A DNA stretch of 64,000 nt, taken from positions 1,488,001 to 1,552,000 of the forward strand of contig JAEBUN010000007.1 in the NCBI GenBank assembly GCA_023014365.1. The letters run 5' to 3'. This document shows positions 30,063 through 41,299 of the stretch, piece by piece (the stretch's first letter is position 1; every line of letters starts with the position of its first letter). The translations under genes and the position numbers were made by a program. The DNA comes from Lepiota brunneoincarnata. Taxonomy: Eukaryota > Basidiomycota > Agaricomycetes > Agaricales > Agaricaceae. The notes below the pieces were generated by a model. The model was given only the letters and a program-made list of their open reading frames with translations, was not told the DNA's origin and did not search any database.

Positions 30063-30212
30063 GGCTGGAAGTCAGATTTCTGAGTATTGGGAGGCTGGGA
30101 ATCGCATTTCTGAGTGCAGGGAGGTTGGGGATTAGATTTCCGAAGGTAGGGAGTCTGGGGATCAGAATTCCGAACTTGCAGTTGTGGGCATTGACCCAGA
30201 GTTCCCCTTACA

Positions 30213-30516
30213 TAAGCCCTCTTAGGCCATCACACTTGGCCTGGCTGAGATCACTATCCCCAGCCCCCCAGCCCACCTTGCAACTTGCCAAGTTCTTGTC
30301 ATCTCTCTTTATCCTTGCTGAGGTTTTGGTCAACCTCTCATTCATGTTTTACCTGCTTGATTATTCATCCAATCAGATCTCAAGCTCTGCTTCTGCTCCT
30401 TATAATATACACATCACAAATTGAACTAAGTAAGCAAGTACAAATATCCAATTCTTAATAACTCCATATTCCCCACACTCAAAACATCAGCCTGATGAGG
30501 ATACACCCTGCCCTAG
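30213..30516. other. Intergenic stretch between GypC and the solo LTR
   Basis: AT-rich in its second half, with no coding frame and no recognised repeat. It may be original flanking DNA of GypC. Confidence 0.4.
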
Positions 30517-31221
30517 TGTTATGAACAGTCCTGACAAGGAGGAGTTGGAACTAATGTTCAACTACACAAGGTGGATACAGGAGATCACAGACAGACTATG
30601 AGCACAGGAATACAAGAATGAAGAAGATGAGTATTACCACACTATGCAGGACCCAGTGAGAGATGAAGGAATGGAGACAATGCTGGACGACATCATAGAA
30701 TACCCCAACAAAGAAGGGGATGATGATAAACAGACAGATCTGGTCTCCAATACAGATAGAGACACTGAGAGAGCAGATAGCAGCAATGAAGAGGAAGCCA
30801 TGGAGATAGGATTGGGAGAAGAAGAGTATGAGTCAGAAGAAAGGATGGAACATCACACAGCAGTGAAATGGAGAGCAAGGATTGACTCATGTAAAATATT
30901 AATAACAGAATGCCATCAGAGAGCAGGATGGGGAGCATGGCAAAGGCTGCACAGGATAGTAGAATAGCCCTATTACCTATAATGAGTGTATGGTATCTCA
31001 TGGTTATATAAAGGCCTGTACAAGTAGAGATTAAAGCCCTAAGCTTTAATCTTGTTAACAGTGGTCATTAACCTTCTCTGCTTTAACTTGGCATGTTCCC
31101 TCACTATCTCAGTTAGTGCAGTCCCTAAGCTTGTCAAGGCCAACTGTCTTGGACACCTTGTCAAGTGATTGAAGGCTTTCTCCAGTTATCTTCAGATACA
31201 GAAGGAACAAGGATCATAACA
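30517..31221 (+). repeat. Solo LTR of a GypB relative (705 bp), opposite orientation
   Basis: Ends TGTTATGAAC...CATAACA with flanking CCTAG (30512-30516) and CCTAA (31222-31226), a 5-bp duplication with one change. It aligns with the GypB LTR over its length but is clearly diverged. The TATA-to-transcript-start block (about 31000-31060) is nearly identical to GypB. The region 30519-30866 still reads as the acidic tail protein of GypB. Confidence 0.9.
30519..30866 (+). pseudogene. Acidic ORF3 tail encoded in the solo LTR
   Basis: Reads VMNSPDKEELELMFNYTRW, aligning with VINSPDWEEQELLFDFTRW of GypB, and later MLDDIIEYPNKEG against LEDILEYPEDEED. There is one in-frame TGA after ITDRL, where GypB has Arg (CGN), a C-to-T change. 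Amino-acid likeness is higher than expected for non-coding LTR sequence, so this part of the LTR was under coding constraint. Confidence 0.7.
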
Positions 31222-31226
31222 CCTAA

Positions 31227-31741
31227 GTACCCCCCCTTGGTGCAATTCCCATTGATGAGGCAGCACTTGGGAGTTCAACAAGTTTGCCATCAGCATCACT
31301 CTGGATTAGCCCATGAACATAATCATCTCCTGCATAACCCAGACCCTCTGCATTTCTAGTTCTAGGGTACATAAGCCCCCACAGTGCCACAGATTCGTGA
31401 TCCGTGATGTCTGATTTTATTTCCTCCATCCGGAGATCAAACTACTGTTTTTGTTCGTATTTCCGCAAAACAGCATTTATAAAGTAGGATAAGAGGTGAA
31501 GAGTGGTAAACCGAGGAGAGATCGATAGGTAAACAACGCGTCGTGAGAGCCGGGTTCATACGTAAAGGAAATAGGAACTCATAAATATAACCTCGGAGAT
31601 GTAGAAAAAAATCAGGAACAGGGATGAGGCGTTTGTTTGGGACGAGTCGGAAAGAGGAGGTGGCTAGATAGAGAGGGGCACAAAAGGGGAATAGAAGATG
31701 AGTCCCTGTATCGCAGGTCCAGCTCGTAACCGAGCGATGTA
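31227..31741 (-). other. Short flank with an unassigned frame (31223-31429)
   Basis: The minus strand holds a 68-codon frame (GLGYAGDDYVHGLIQSDADG) that reads like the end of a protein but matches nothing I can name. The rest, to the epsin stop at 31742, is probably its 3' untranslated region. Confidence 0.25.
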
Positions 31742-33624
31742 TTAGATATCAAAGAACGGCTTATCGCTACTCTGGTATTGATTCTGACTCCGCGCGAACG
31801 GGTTGTGGGAGCTTGCAGCACCTGCAGCACCTGTTCGTTGAGCCAAGACCTGCCGCCCTGCCTCAGTGGCACCATATCTGCAAAAATGATTCAGTTGAGA
31901 GTAGGAGTAAAGAATGAGATAAAATCTCACCTCAAAGCACCAATATTGCCGAATGTGTCCTGTCCATCATCCCTGTTCGCAAACAGATTGGCCAGATGAG
32001 CCTCATTCTCCCCAAGCTCCTTCTTAGTCTTAACGTTGAGGGGTTTCTGGGTGCCTGCATTAGCTCCTGGTTGGGGGCTAATAGAAGGAGAGGGGGATGT
32101 GAGAGCGGAGAGGTTCGCAGGAGAGTGGTTGTCGTAGGTTCCACCTAGGTTGAACGAGGGCTGGGGTTTGGGTTGAGGCGACGGAGAGAGGGCAGAAGGA
32201 GACGAAGGAGCGAAAGGGTTATTAGACCTATAGGAAGTATTATCAGAAGATAGTTCTCAAGAAGGGTGCGGGGTGGGGAGAACCGTACCCGAAGCCGGTG
32301 GGCTGAGGAGCGAGATGTTGCGCAAACAAATTATTCTGTTGTTGTTGCTGCTGCTGCTGCTGCATCTGTTGCATTTGGAGCATTTGCTGCTGACGCATCC
32401 ATTCTTCTTGCTGTTGCTGTTGCTGTTGGGCGAGCTGTTGTTGCTGTAAGAAAGCTTGTTGCTGACGTAGATATTCCGCCTCGCACTAGAGTTAATATAT
32501 TGCTCAAACGAGAGGTAACAATAGCGGCACCTGAGCGGCTTCTTGCTCCATCTGCTGCTGGTAAGGGTTGAATGATGTGAATTGTGGTTGAACTGATGTA
32601 AATTGGGGCTGGAGTCCAACTGCGTATGGTGTCGGGTCGAGGAGCGGGAAGGGATTGTTGCTGTGATTGTTCGGCGGAGACCTATGCATGAAATCAGATA
32701 ATTTTGGAAGATAATACCGAGTGGTGGTACTCACAGCTGTTGTTGGTCATCAAACAGTGCTACAGCATTAGAATCCTCGACCGAGCTCTTTCTCTTCTCT
32801 TCTTCTTCCTTACTAAGTTGAAGCGCTTGTTGAAGGTCCCGCTCTTCTGCAGCCTGCTGTTCCTGCACCAATGTCCTCTTGCTCTCCTCAATTGCACGTC
32901 TGAGATCGTCCTCATCTTTGTTACGTTTCCGACCAGAAGAAGAACCCGCGCCATTTTGCCTCCTATGATGGTTTTCATCCTCGCGAGGGCCATCGAAGTC
33001 TCCACCTCCCGCACCGCGGATCATGCGATCGCGCATGGATGCACGAGCACGTCGCTCCTCGCGTAGGCGGGCTTCGTCCATGAGGAGATTGGTGATGTCC
33101 TTCGCTTTCTGGCGAACGTTTGCACCCTGGTCCTTGTTATCCTCGTCTACGTACTGGAACTCCTTTAGTGTCTTGATGATGTAGATGTTGTCGCGGAAGT
33201 AGATGACGACGTTTTCAGAGCCCTGATGCAAGCAATAGTCTAATACCATGAGACTCTGTAATAATCAGTAATCCGAGGCTTCAGCATCTCGTTCGATAAT
33301 GAACTGCGGAACGTATAGGAAAGAACGTCACCTTGAAGACGTGTCGCCAGTTCTTGCCCTTGTCGTTGAGCCGCTTGTCGAGCATCTCCATGATTTCGAT
33401 AAAGTCATTTCTATTTTGTAGAGCGCTGTAAGAACCCTAACATGTGGCTGAGGGAAAGGAGCTACGCACTGATTGTATGTCAACTGCGCAATCTCGTTCA
33501 TCTGAGTACCTGACGGGCCCCAGGGATCGTTGGACGTGGCATCGCGGACTTTCGCCTGTGTGTCTGAGTAACCCTTTGTGTAGTTCTTCGTTATCCGTAG
33601 CGCGGCCTTGCCAAAGTTTTGCAT
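31742..33624 (-). CDS. ENT1: Epsin: ENTH-domain endocytic adaptor
   Basis: Seven exons: 33624-33470, 33410-33332, 33255-32735, 32681-32531, 32485-32289, 32227-31931 and 31877-31742. All introns are GT-AG, 45-76 nt, and all phases fit. The N-terminal ENTH domain (KAALRITKNYTKGYSDTQ, NDPWGPSG, DKRLNDKGKNWRHVFK, LDYCLHQGSENVV) binds PI(4,5)P2. Two ubiquitin-interacting motifs follow (DLRRAIEESKR, DLQQALQLSKE). A Gln-rich stretch encoded by a CAG-like repeat (about 32335-32450) precedes the C-terminal part. Three NPF motifs bind EH-domain proteins: NNPFPLL, NNPFAPSS and HNPFARS. It links cargo, membrane and clathrin/Pan1-type scaffolds in endocytosis. Yeast has two copies (Ent1/2); the symbol is by homology. 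Confidence 0.93.
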
Positions 33625-33968
33625 GGTCGTTGTCGCTCGTCGCTGTGTTCGGACGAGCTGCACTGGGAGAGGGTGATGTGGCTGAGCAATAATTATTTAT
33701 TTATTTGGAGAGTTAGCAGGTCGCGCGTTCGACCCTCAAACGTGTAGGCAGCAGATCTGTTCAACAATTTACCTTCCATAATGTTCCGGGCAGGAACAAG
33801 TGAAATTTTACAAAGAATTGAGGGGAAAACCGACAAAGTTTTTGATCAGAAGCGCAATTGTCCGCAAGCTCTAGCAGGTGCGCCACTCATTCACCACGAG
33901 GACAACAGACCGTGACTTACTGTGTAATTCCCTCCAGCCCTGCCCTTGACATCGGCCCTTCTGCAGTA
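33625..33968. promoter_or_regulatory. Divergent promoter region, epsin and zinc gene
   Basis: 344 bp between the two divergent starts. It holds an ATTTATTTATTT run near 33695 and no other recognised motif. Confidence 0.3.
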
Positions 33969-34698
33969 ATGACCGCACCCAAGCACTCTATCAAGCGCCG
34001 CCGACTCTCTGCTTCACTCTCACAGAAACAGTCATCCACTGACCTCACCACCACTGCCTCGCCAAAAATCCTGACCGTGTCCAATGTCAAGAATAATACG
34101 ACTTGTGTTTCGTGCCACCGCTCCCTCAACGCGACACAAGGATATCTAATACTCTGCAGCCGGTGCGAACAATGCGACTAACACCTTTGTTCTCTGGTTG
34201 ACTCGTAAAATACTTGTCAGCTGCTCCATCCCGACATGTGCTGTCTGTTCTCGGACATGCAACGCCTCCGTCTCATCCATGCCCCCCACTCCGCACTTCA
34301 TCTGGTCATCAAGCCACTCCCCTACGGTCCCATCACCCCGCCGGATGGCTCTCACCCTAAACTCCGCCAATACCAAGCCTCAGAACGAGTATGACCCCTG
34401 TGAGTGGCGGAGATCTAATTGGCAAGCGCCGGAAGTTTACCGACGACGATGACGGTATCGGAGGGAGAAATTTCCAGGAGAGATCTGATGTGGAGGATAG
34501 GGATCAAGAGGTGCTGCCTGGTTGTGGGAGAGTGATATGCCGAAATTGTTGTCTCGAGAACTCACAGCAGTACGTCTCTTCAATAACCCCGTTTTCAATT
34601 TGCATCAGACGCTCACTGTAATTTTCCGGCGCCGTGCTTCCCCCACATTACGCTTATCTAGAAACACCATCACTTGTTACGACTGCTATGGACATTGA
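33969..34698 (+). CDS. Small Cys-rich (zinc-binding type) protein, probable frame break
   Basis: Exon 1 is 33969-34162, intron 34163-34220, then exon 2 (CSIPTCAVCSRTC). Cys pairs occur in CVSCHRSL, LILCSRC, TCAVCSRTC, GCGRVICRNCC and, after a further intron (34570-34661), ITCYDCYGH before the stop at 34696-34698. A basic patch KHSIKRRRL lies near the N-terminus. Between 34386 and 34400 the frame has to shift by one base to reach KRRKFTDDDD, and the only GT-AG pair there is too short for an intron. A degenerate copy of the gene lies at 44098-44700. The family is not recognised; binuclear or treble-clef zinc binding is a guess from the Cys pattern. Confidence 0.5.
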
Positions 34699-36455
34699 GC
34701 GGTTACCGACTCCCCATGTCCGATTTGCTTGTGTTCCTCATCAATAATTTAGATCTCAATCTAGTCGCATCATCCTTGACTGCATAACTAACCCCTGTTG
34801 TTGTTTCGCCCTACCCACGCCATTTTGTATTACATACCACCCTTCCACTCCATACATCCAACGCCACCTCGAGTCATATAACGCTTCCCTTACAGGCATC
34901 TCACCTTCACTCTAATTATAATCTCACCGGATAGCACGGATCCGCCAGATAATGGGACCCTAAGAATTCACCTCCCGTGCAGGGTCGTCGATAAGCGAGG
35001 TCAAAATCCTTCCACCAGGGCAAATTTAGCTAACCAATACACACGGCACGAGGCACCTTAAGTTCTGGACAGAGGCAGAATCGTTGGCGAGTGAAGTGTT
35101 TTTCAGCTCATCTCCGGCAGCGATGGCGCGCAGTCTCCAAGTCGGCGAGCAAAGTAGTAAACTGGGCTCGGTTCAATAAAGCCTCCACGGACGCTTTCAC
35201 CACCCACGTCCAGCCTGCGGCATATGCACAAGTATTGTACGAATCCGCATACCCTGCAACTCAGCCGAAATTGTCAAGGCGAAACTATCATCCTACACTC
35301 ACTACAAGTTCCGAAATACCATCATCATTATTGCGCAAATGCTCCCCTGCATCCAAATGTAGATCGCCCACGCAATTGGTACTCTTGAGTCAGTCAAAGC
35401 CGTCAACATCACAGATGGCTGGAGTCTCCACTCCCCAAAATTATCTCCAACGGCAGGATTTACAGCCTTGGCCAGGAACTGACCCACCAGTGTACATACT
35501 GGCTGCCCAATAGTGCCAATTGCAGTTTTTGTATACCCCGGCTACGCGACTACTCTTTCATATATCCGGTCTTCCACTGGCTTTCAGGCTCCTCCGCATC
35601 CATCCAAATGAAGAATATTGTATGTATATGATCGCTTGGGTTCTTCCCACTGAATGCGGTCTCCCACACACACGACTTTCACGCAAGGTCAGTTCAGTCT
35701 CATCGATGGCATGGAAGCAAGCACTCCCAATTCCTTCATGGATATCAATTCATGATAGAGAAGCCTTTGTAACGGGTAGCTTTTTGGCCGTGTGGCTGTG
35801 CTAGTGGGAGGATAGCGCTATCTGGATAACTCAATTTCCGGTTAGTTGTGCTTACTTGGTCAGACCGAGAGACTCGCGAAAGATATTCCCGAATCAAATG
35901 GCTGATTTAGGGACGTTCATCATCACCAATCAAGCAGCCTGAGCGCGATTTCGGCATCGAAGATAAGCCATCTGGTTACTCCGTTCAATAATTCTCCTTT
36001 TCTTTCATGCCATCCTCACTGGACACTTAAACCCTGACCATGGCACTTGCTATGATTCAAATGAACATCTCACTTGACAGGCGGATCGTTCACGTGTTCA
36101 AATTCCTTTGCATCATGATCGCTTGCTGCTTGATCGTCGCGGCCTCAGAAATCAGCATTGCTCAGTCATGTGGTCGCCGAAAATTGCTCGCTTCCATGCG
36201 GACCCCAGCTTCCTGCAAGTGAGCTGTCGAGGGCTCAGTTACTTGCTGAACTATTATGGCCACAAGATTTCCGAGCCATCTCTTTGATGTCTCTCAAACC
36301 CACGAGTGTCACGGCAGGTCACGTCCAGCAGGACGCCAACCTCACCAACTATATGGAAGCATACACTTCCGTTCTCTAAACCATTCCTCAAGGAGGAAAA
36401 TACCTGCTCTTCACTCTCTTGCGGGACCAACTCCTAACAACATAACAACACCAGG
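34699..36455. other. Non-coding stretch, duplicated elsewhere in the window
   Basis: No gene model is supported. About 34860-35060 resembles 44920-45065 (shared AATTATAATCT, GCACGGATCC and GGGTCRTCGATAA). About 35190-36455 is the upstream part of the tandem duplication whose second copy lies at about 38000-39690. Open frames here are short, lack introns that fit, and differ between the copies. Confidence 0.45.
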
Positions 36456-37010
36456 ATGCTCAACAGATTCACTTCCTTTATCGCTTGCTGCTCTAGTCAT
36501 CTTTGGAGTCACAACGTACACCATCCCTACAGCGGCATTCAACACCCTTCAAGGAGGGGCAGAGCTCTGTTCATTTACTGAGTCTTCGTCTACTTTTTTG
36601 ACTGGAACGCACATTTTTCCCACCAGGAACCGTCCCCGAACGTACAAGTCTGCAGTCTCATTGGATGTACTAACATCCTAGTCAGCTCTAACAGTTGCAT
36701 TGACTTCACGGGAGACCTTAGCTTCCTCAACAAGGCAATCTCAACCGTTGTCGCTCCTGCTGGCTTCGTGTGTACCTTTTACGAGTTGAGTCATAGTATG
36801 ATCACGACAGTCGTTTGATGAGAATGCTCAGCCGATAGGTTTGACTTACCCAGGCAACTTGGCTGCTTGTCTTCGCAAGGGGGACAAGACGCTATTGTTT
36901 TGCAAGGTGGCAGCTGGTCGTTAAGCAGCATCCCTGGGACGGCAGGCACAGTTAATTGGGATGGCGTTCCTAGCTCCTTCAGCTGTAAACCTGCTAGAGT
37001 ATTTTCTTGA
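36456..37010 (+). CDS. Small Cys-rich protein, paralogue 1, altered N-terminus
   Basis: Exons 36456-36515, 36627-36784 and 36854-37010 give 124 aa with intact phases. The mature part parallels paralogue 2: VCSLIGCTN, NSCIDFTGDLSFLN, AGFVCTFY, GCLSSQGGQDAIVLQGG, VNWDGVPSSFSC. Relative to paralogue 2 a base is inserted in the signal-peptide codons, and the original splice donor (CCCGTACAG there, CCCTACAG here) is lost. Using an upstream GT (36516) restores the downstream frame, but the N-terminus becomes MLNRFTSFIACCSSHLWSHN, a poor signal peptide. It is either a decaying copy or a protein no longer secreted. Confidence 0.5.
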
Positions 37011-39690
37011 GATCCTATGCGATGTAGGGGGTAGACCGAGATGATTGGCATTGCACTACTATCTGTGTACATAAATCCTGACTGAGGTTTACTACTTCAA
37101 TACATAGCATTTTTGTGTGCTCTTTGGCTCTCGCACACCATGCCGAAAACAAGCGTCTGATAACAGAGGTTGAGCGACTGATTTCATCCTCCAGAATTCC
37201 ACAACACATCTGTCCGTGGAGGCTCGAACTCTAGATATCCTGCACCGCCGAAATCATTGACCATGGTAGAGATGACGAGCTTGGTTCCAGGGGAGTAAAA
37301 CGTAATTCTTTTTCCCATTGCTCATGAATTAGACGGAATCTTTGGTAGAGGGCAAGGGAGCTTCTACACAACGTGTTCCAGAGTTAGTCGATATGATCAA
37401 AGCGACGTGGCGGAAATATAAACATTTGGAACTTAGGTGTGTTCTCACCAAGCCTCTGATCTTCTCATTTCTGAGCTATCCACGCTCTGCGATCCGGAAG
37501 TCGCTGACAACGCTCAAAGTCTTGCAACCTCAAATGAGCGCACTTGTGACTCACCCAATTCTGTTGAAAATCCTACAGAATTGGATAGAAGGAAAAGATC
37601 ACATCCTTGGCGCCAAATATTCTTGAAAATCGCAACATTTCAAGCTCTAATTCTGCTACTTGCGCTGGTGGCTAGGGGGTCACGTGATTACATCCGGTTT
37701 ATGAAACCCCCGAGACCACGACAGGACCTGAGCTTTTGCAGTCGTGTCAATTCCAGAGGGGACGCTTACCGCATGTCAGCAGCAATCTGGCATGGCAGCA
37801 TGCTGTGCATCTGTAGACACCCAAACCGCCACCAGGATTCATCCATCTTGGCTCGATTCCTGTAAAATATCTATAGGCGCTTTATATATCCACATCCAGC
37901 CCGCAGCACACGCATACTGGCAGATCCACATACCTAGTGAAACGGTAGGATAGCGAAAAGCAGGGGAAGAAAGGATAAATTTCTTTTGGGTCCTGCCCGT
38001 CCTTATATACATGTTCAAACTACATACAGTGATCTAAACATTTCCCCTGTAGCTACACAATGTACAATAAGTAATTGTTCAAGTCCTCCATGTCACCGAC
38101 ATGGAGAGAATACATTGCCTAGGTATGGAGAGCTCTTTGACCTCCAATCCTCTTTGTCCTGTGAGGGCACGTGGGGCCTACCATCACGAATCGGATTTCC
38201 CATTAATACCCTGCAACTCAGCTGGTTAGAAATTGTCAAGGGTGAAACTACCATCTTATACTTGCTACAAGCTCCAAGATATGGGTTGGTTGGAACTCTG
38301 AGCCGGTCAAAGTCACCAGCATCACAGATGGCTGGAGCCCTACCCCACCAAAGCCATCTCCAATGACAAGATATTGGCCTTGGCCGAGAACTGGCCCACT
38401 GGTGGCTGCTAAATAGTGCTCATTGCAGTTTTTGCTTACCTTGACTATGCGATCACTCCTTCCATATCCTCACTGCACAAAAAATATCTCAGTCACCAGC
38501 TCTGCCATTCGCAGATTTCTTCACTCACTCACTAGAAGAGTCTCCATGATCTCGAATCAACTCTCCCAGCTTGCCATACGCATTGATGACCATAGCAAGA
38601 GAAGAGGTTTAGTAACATGTGTTTCTATTGAGTACAGCACAATATTATATGCCCAACTAAATGCGAGACACACCCTGCTGCTTGAAAATGTAGGGGATGT
38701 CCGGCCCCCCTACTGGCTCTAGGCTCCTCTGCATCCATCCAAATGAAAAATATTGTTTGTACTGTACATCGGGGTCGCTTGTGTCATTGCCGTGAGTATG
38801 GCCTCCCAAACCCATGGCTTTCACTGCAAGGCCAGTTCAGTCTCATCAATGACATGGAAGCACACATATTTCCAATCTCTGTACCACTCCTCATCGGTTA
38901 TAGAAAGCCTTGCAACGGGAAGCCATTTGGCCGGATGGCTGTACCAGTGGGAGGATAGCACTATTTGGGTAACGCAATTCCGGTTAGTTGTGCCACTTGG
39001 TCGGATTGAGAGAAATGATGAGTGCTGAGAAAGATATTCCTGGACCAAATGGTGCTCGTCATCCATCCTCATTAGCGCCAATTAAGCGGCCCAAATGCAT
39101 ACAAGATAAGTAGCCCTGCTACCCGAATCGTCCGTTCACTCCACTCAATAATTTTCCTCTTTTTTTTCACGCCATCCTCACTGGATACTAACCCCGACCA
39201 CGGCACTTGCTGTGATGTAGTTAACATCTCATTTGACAGGCGGAATTGTTCACGTGTTCTAGTTCCTTCGCATCACTTCTCGCTTGATCATCGCAGCGTC
39301 AGAAATCAGTACTACATATTCAGCCATGTGGTCACCGAATAATGAGCATCATTTACCAGCATTCCTCCCCTCCGGTTCTAAAACTGCTTGCTTCTATGTG
39401 TCCCTTAGCTTTCTGCCAGTGAGCTGTCGATCGCTCAGCCATTGCTGAAACTATTCCGGCCCACGGACATCCGTTGGGCGTCTTTCAATTGAGCCCACGA
39501 GTGTCACGGCAGCTCAGTCCGGCCTCACCAACGACATGGAAGGATGCATTTCCGGTCTCTGGAACATCTCTCAGCTTAGTGAACTTGGATGGGTATATAA
39601 ACAAGGAGGAAAATACTTGTTCTTCACTCACCTCGCTGACTACCAAACCACTTACCCGAGTAATTAACCTCTAACAACATAAATACCAAG
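37011..39690. other. Non-coding stretch between the secreted paralogues
   Basis: Contains the end of duplication unit 1 and the upstream part of unit 2. No coding frame fits with introns, and no RNA gene was recognised. Confidence 0.4.
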
Positions 39691-40247
39691 ATGTTCAACG
39701 AATTCACTTCTTTCATCGCTGCCTCTCTAGCCATCTCTGGAGCCACAGCGTACGTTCTCCCCGTACAGGGCATCCAGCACTCTTCAAGCAAGAGCAGAGG
39801 TCTGTTCATCTACTGAGCCTTCGTCAGCCTCTCTGAATAGAACGTGCATTTTTTTCCAACAGGACGCGGGTCCAGTTGTCCGAGTTTGCACTGGGGGTGT
39901 TCCCGTAGGATGTGTCGATATTCCAGTCAGCTCCGACAGTTGCGTTAACTTCACGGGAGGCCTCAGCTTCCTCAACAAAGAGGTCTCAGCTGTTGTTGTA
40001 CCCAGGGGGTTCGTGTGTACCTTCTACGCGTTGAGTCACAATTTCATCATGACAGACTTTTGATAAAGTTGCTAACCGATAGTTTTGGCTTGAATTATCC
40101 AGGAACTTTGGCTGCTTGTCTTCGCAAGGTGGAGCAGACGCTATTGTTTTGCAAGGTGGCACTTGGGCATTGTCCAGCGTTCCTGGGACTGCGGGTACAG
40201 TTAATTGGAATGACGTTCCCAGCTCTTTCATCTGTAGTCCTGTTTAG
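39691..40247 (+). CDS. Small secreted beta/gamma-crystallin-like protein, paralogue 2
   Basis: Exons 39691-39762, 39863-40029 and 40103-40247 give 127 aa. A signal peptide (MFNEFTSFIAASLAISGATA) is followed by a mature part of about 105 residues with five visible Cys. The pattern is GCVDI, SDSCVNFTGGLSFLN, GFVCTFYA, FGCLSSQGG, ADAIVLQGGTW, then NDVPSSFIC near the end. The repeated 'short strand - Cys - aromatic - GG - hydrophobic - SS.. (F/W)xC' pattern resembles small fungal proteins with a single beta/gamma-crystallin fold. That assignment is from pattern memory, not a search. Small secreted Cys-rich proteins of plant-associated fungi are candidate effectors; no evidence here shows that role. 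Confidence 0.65.
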
Positions 40248-41299
40248 CATATTTTTCCCGAGGTCTCGTATGATGTAGAGTGCAAACCGAGATAATCACA
40301 ATTGCATTCCTATTTGTGTGTATAAAGCCTAACTATGAGGTTTACTACTTTGTCTTGTCTGCACAGTCAGAGACTTCTTCTATTGATAAAATGGTATCAA
40401 CTAAGGATTGTTTTGCATAAATTACAATGGGGATTCTGGTATCATGACAACACTGTCATGGGTAGAACCTGAGTTGCTATTTGATAAGCATCTTCATGTG
40501 CCCTTTGGCCCTCGTACATCATGTCGAGAACAAGCGTCCAGTAGCGGAGGTTGAGGGACTAAACCCATGTCTCGAGGGGTTGTCGCAGATGATTTGCATA
40601 GCGTTACTCATCAGCCTTAGATATCCGCGCCATCGAGACCGCCGGCCATGGCGGAGATGAAAAGCTGGGTCCTGAGGGATACTGCGCCATTCCTTTGACC
40701 ATTGCTCAAGAATCAGATGGAATTATTGGTGGAGGGAAAGAGAGCTTCTACACGATGTTCCAAAGTTGGTTGATATGACTAAAGCAGCATGGCGGAAACA
40801 GAATTTCAAAAACATTCAGAAATTAGTAGGTGTGTTTCCTTTGGACGGCCTCAATGGGCTAGGATTTCCAGCCCAGTGAAACTGCCTAAAGTAGGCTCGC
40901 ACACCTCAAATAAGTGCGCATGTGATCCAATTTTGCTGATATTCTCACAGAATAAGGGAAAAAGCAAAGGGCTGCCTCCTTGGCGCCAAAGCCTCTTGAG
41001 AAGGGCAATATTTCTTGCTTCGGTTCCGCTGCTAAGGTAGCCTGGGGATCCAGGCGTTTGACGAGGACACCACCTGGAAGCAGCCGTACTGCCGACGTCC
41101 CCGAGGTCACGACAAGCGCGAGCTCAATTCCTGAAGGGATGGTTACCGCATGTCAGCGTTTCAGCAGCGATCTGGCTCTGCAGTACACTATACATACATC
41201 CATGGACGTCCAAACTACCAAGTCCCGCCGCCACTTCCAAAGCCACTCTCCCGTCTTAACTCACCCATGCATCAACGAGTGCCTTCCGTGACGTCAGCA
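40248..41299. other. Non-coding end of the tandem duplication
   Basis: Matches 37011-37900 of unit 1 with many indels. No gene seen. Confidence 0.4.

Larger units (their letters stand above)
28070..30183. repeat. 30-bp minisatellite in GypC LTR, split by the KH element
   Basis: Units of 30 bp with the pattern AGGCTGGRAAT...ATTTCYGAGTGCAGGG. About three diverged units lie before 28159 and four after 30063. The KH element target duplicate GGCTG is part of the unit. Confidence 0.7.
21138..30212 (-). mobile_element. GypC: degenerate chromovirus with two nested insertions, 3' truncated
   Basis: On the minus strand: 5' LTR candidate, gag with zinc knuckle, protease, RT, RNase H, integrase and the start of a chromodomain, which breaks off at about 21138 where the foldback begins. 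A Tc1/mariner element (23765-25370) interrupts RT and the KH element (28160-30062) interrupts the 5' LTR. Several frame breaks and lost catalytic residues show it is dead. It has no TAAGCTTA octamers, unlike GypA. Confidence 0.8.
27822..30212 (-). repeat. GypC 5' LTR (about 483 bp) interrupted by the KH element
   Basis: Plus-strand ends TGTAAGGG (27822) and CCCTTACA (30212) are inverted; without the 1903-bp insertion and its duplicate the LTR is about 483 bp. On the minus strand a TATACATAAGTAG box is followed by ACTCGATTCT, which matches at 9 of 10 positions the complement of the sequence next to the LTR (27808-27821), again a self-priming layout. The LTR contains 30-bp minisatellite units. 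There is no second copy in the window because the element is truncated at its 3' end, so the ends are inferred. Confidence 0.55.
35190..41270. repeat. Diverged tandem duplication, two units of ~3 kb
   Basis: Unit 1 is about 35190-37900 and unit 2 about 37900-41270. Landmarks recur in the same order with offsets of about 2.7-3.4 kb: CATCCATCCAAATGAA (35598/38735), the two small secreted genes (36456/39691), AACAAGCGTC (37147/40531) and TTACCGCATGTCAGC (37767/41141). Indels are frequent, so the duplication is old. Confidence 0.65.

Noticed and set aside
33665..33755. tRNA-like boxes (TGGCTGAGC ... GCGTTCGACCC)
   Set aside because: The A box is incomplete, no acceptor stem pairs, and the spacing contains an AT-rich run.
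35091..35513. 140-codon frame MKCFSAHLRQRW... as a gene
   Set aside because: The duplicated copy at about 38000 does not preserve the frame, and composition is unlike protein.
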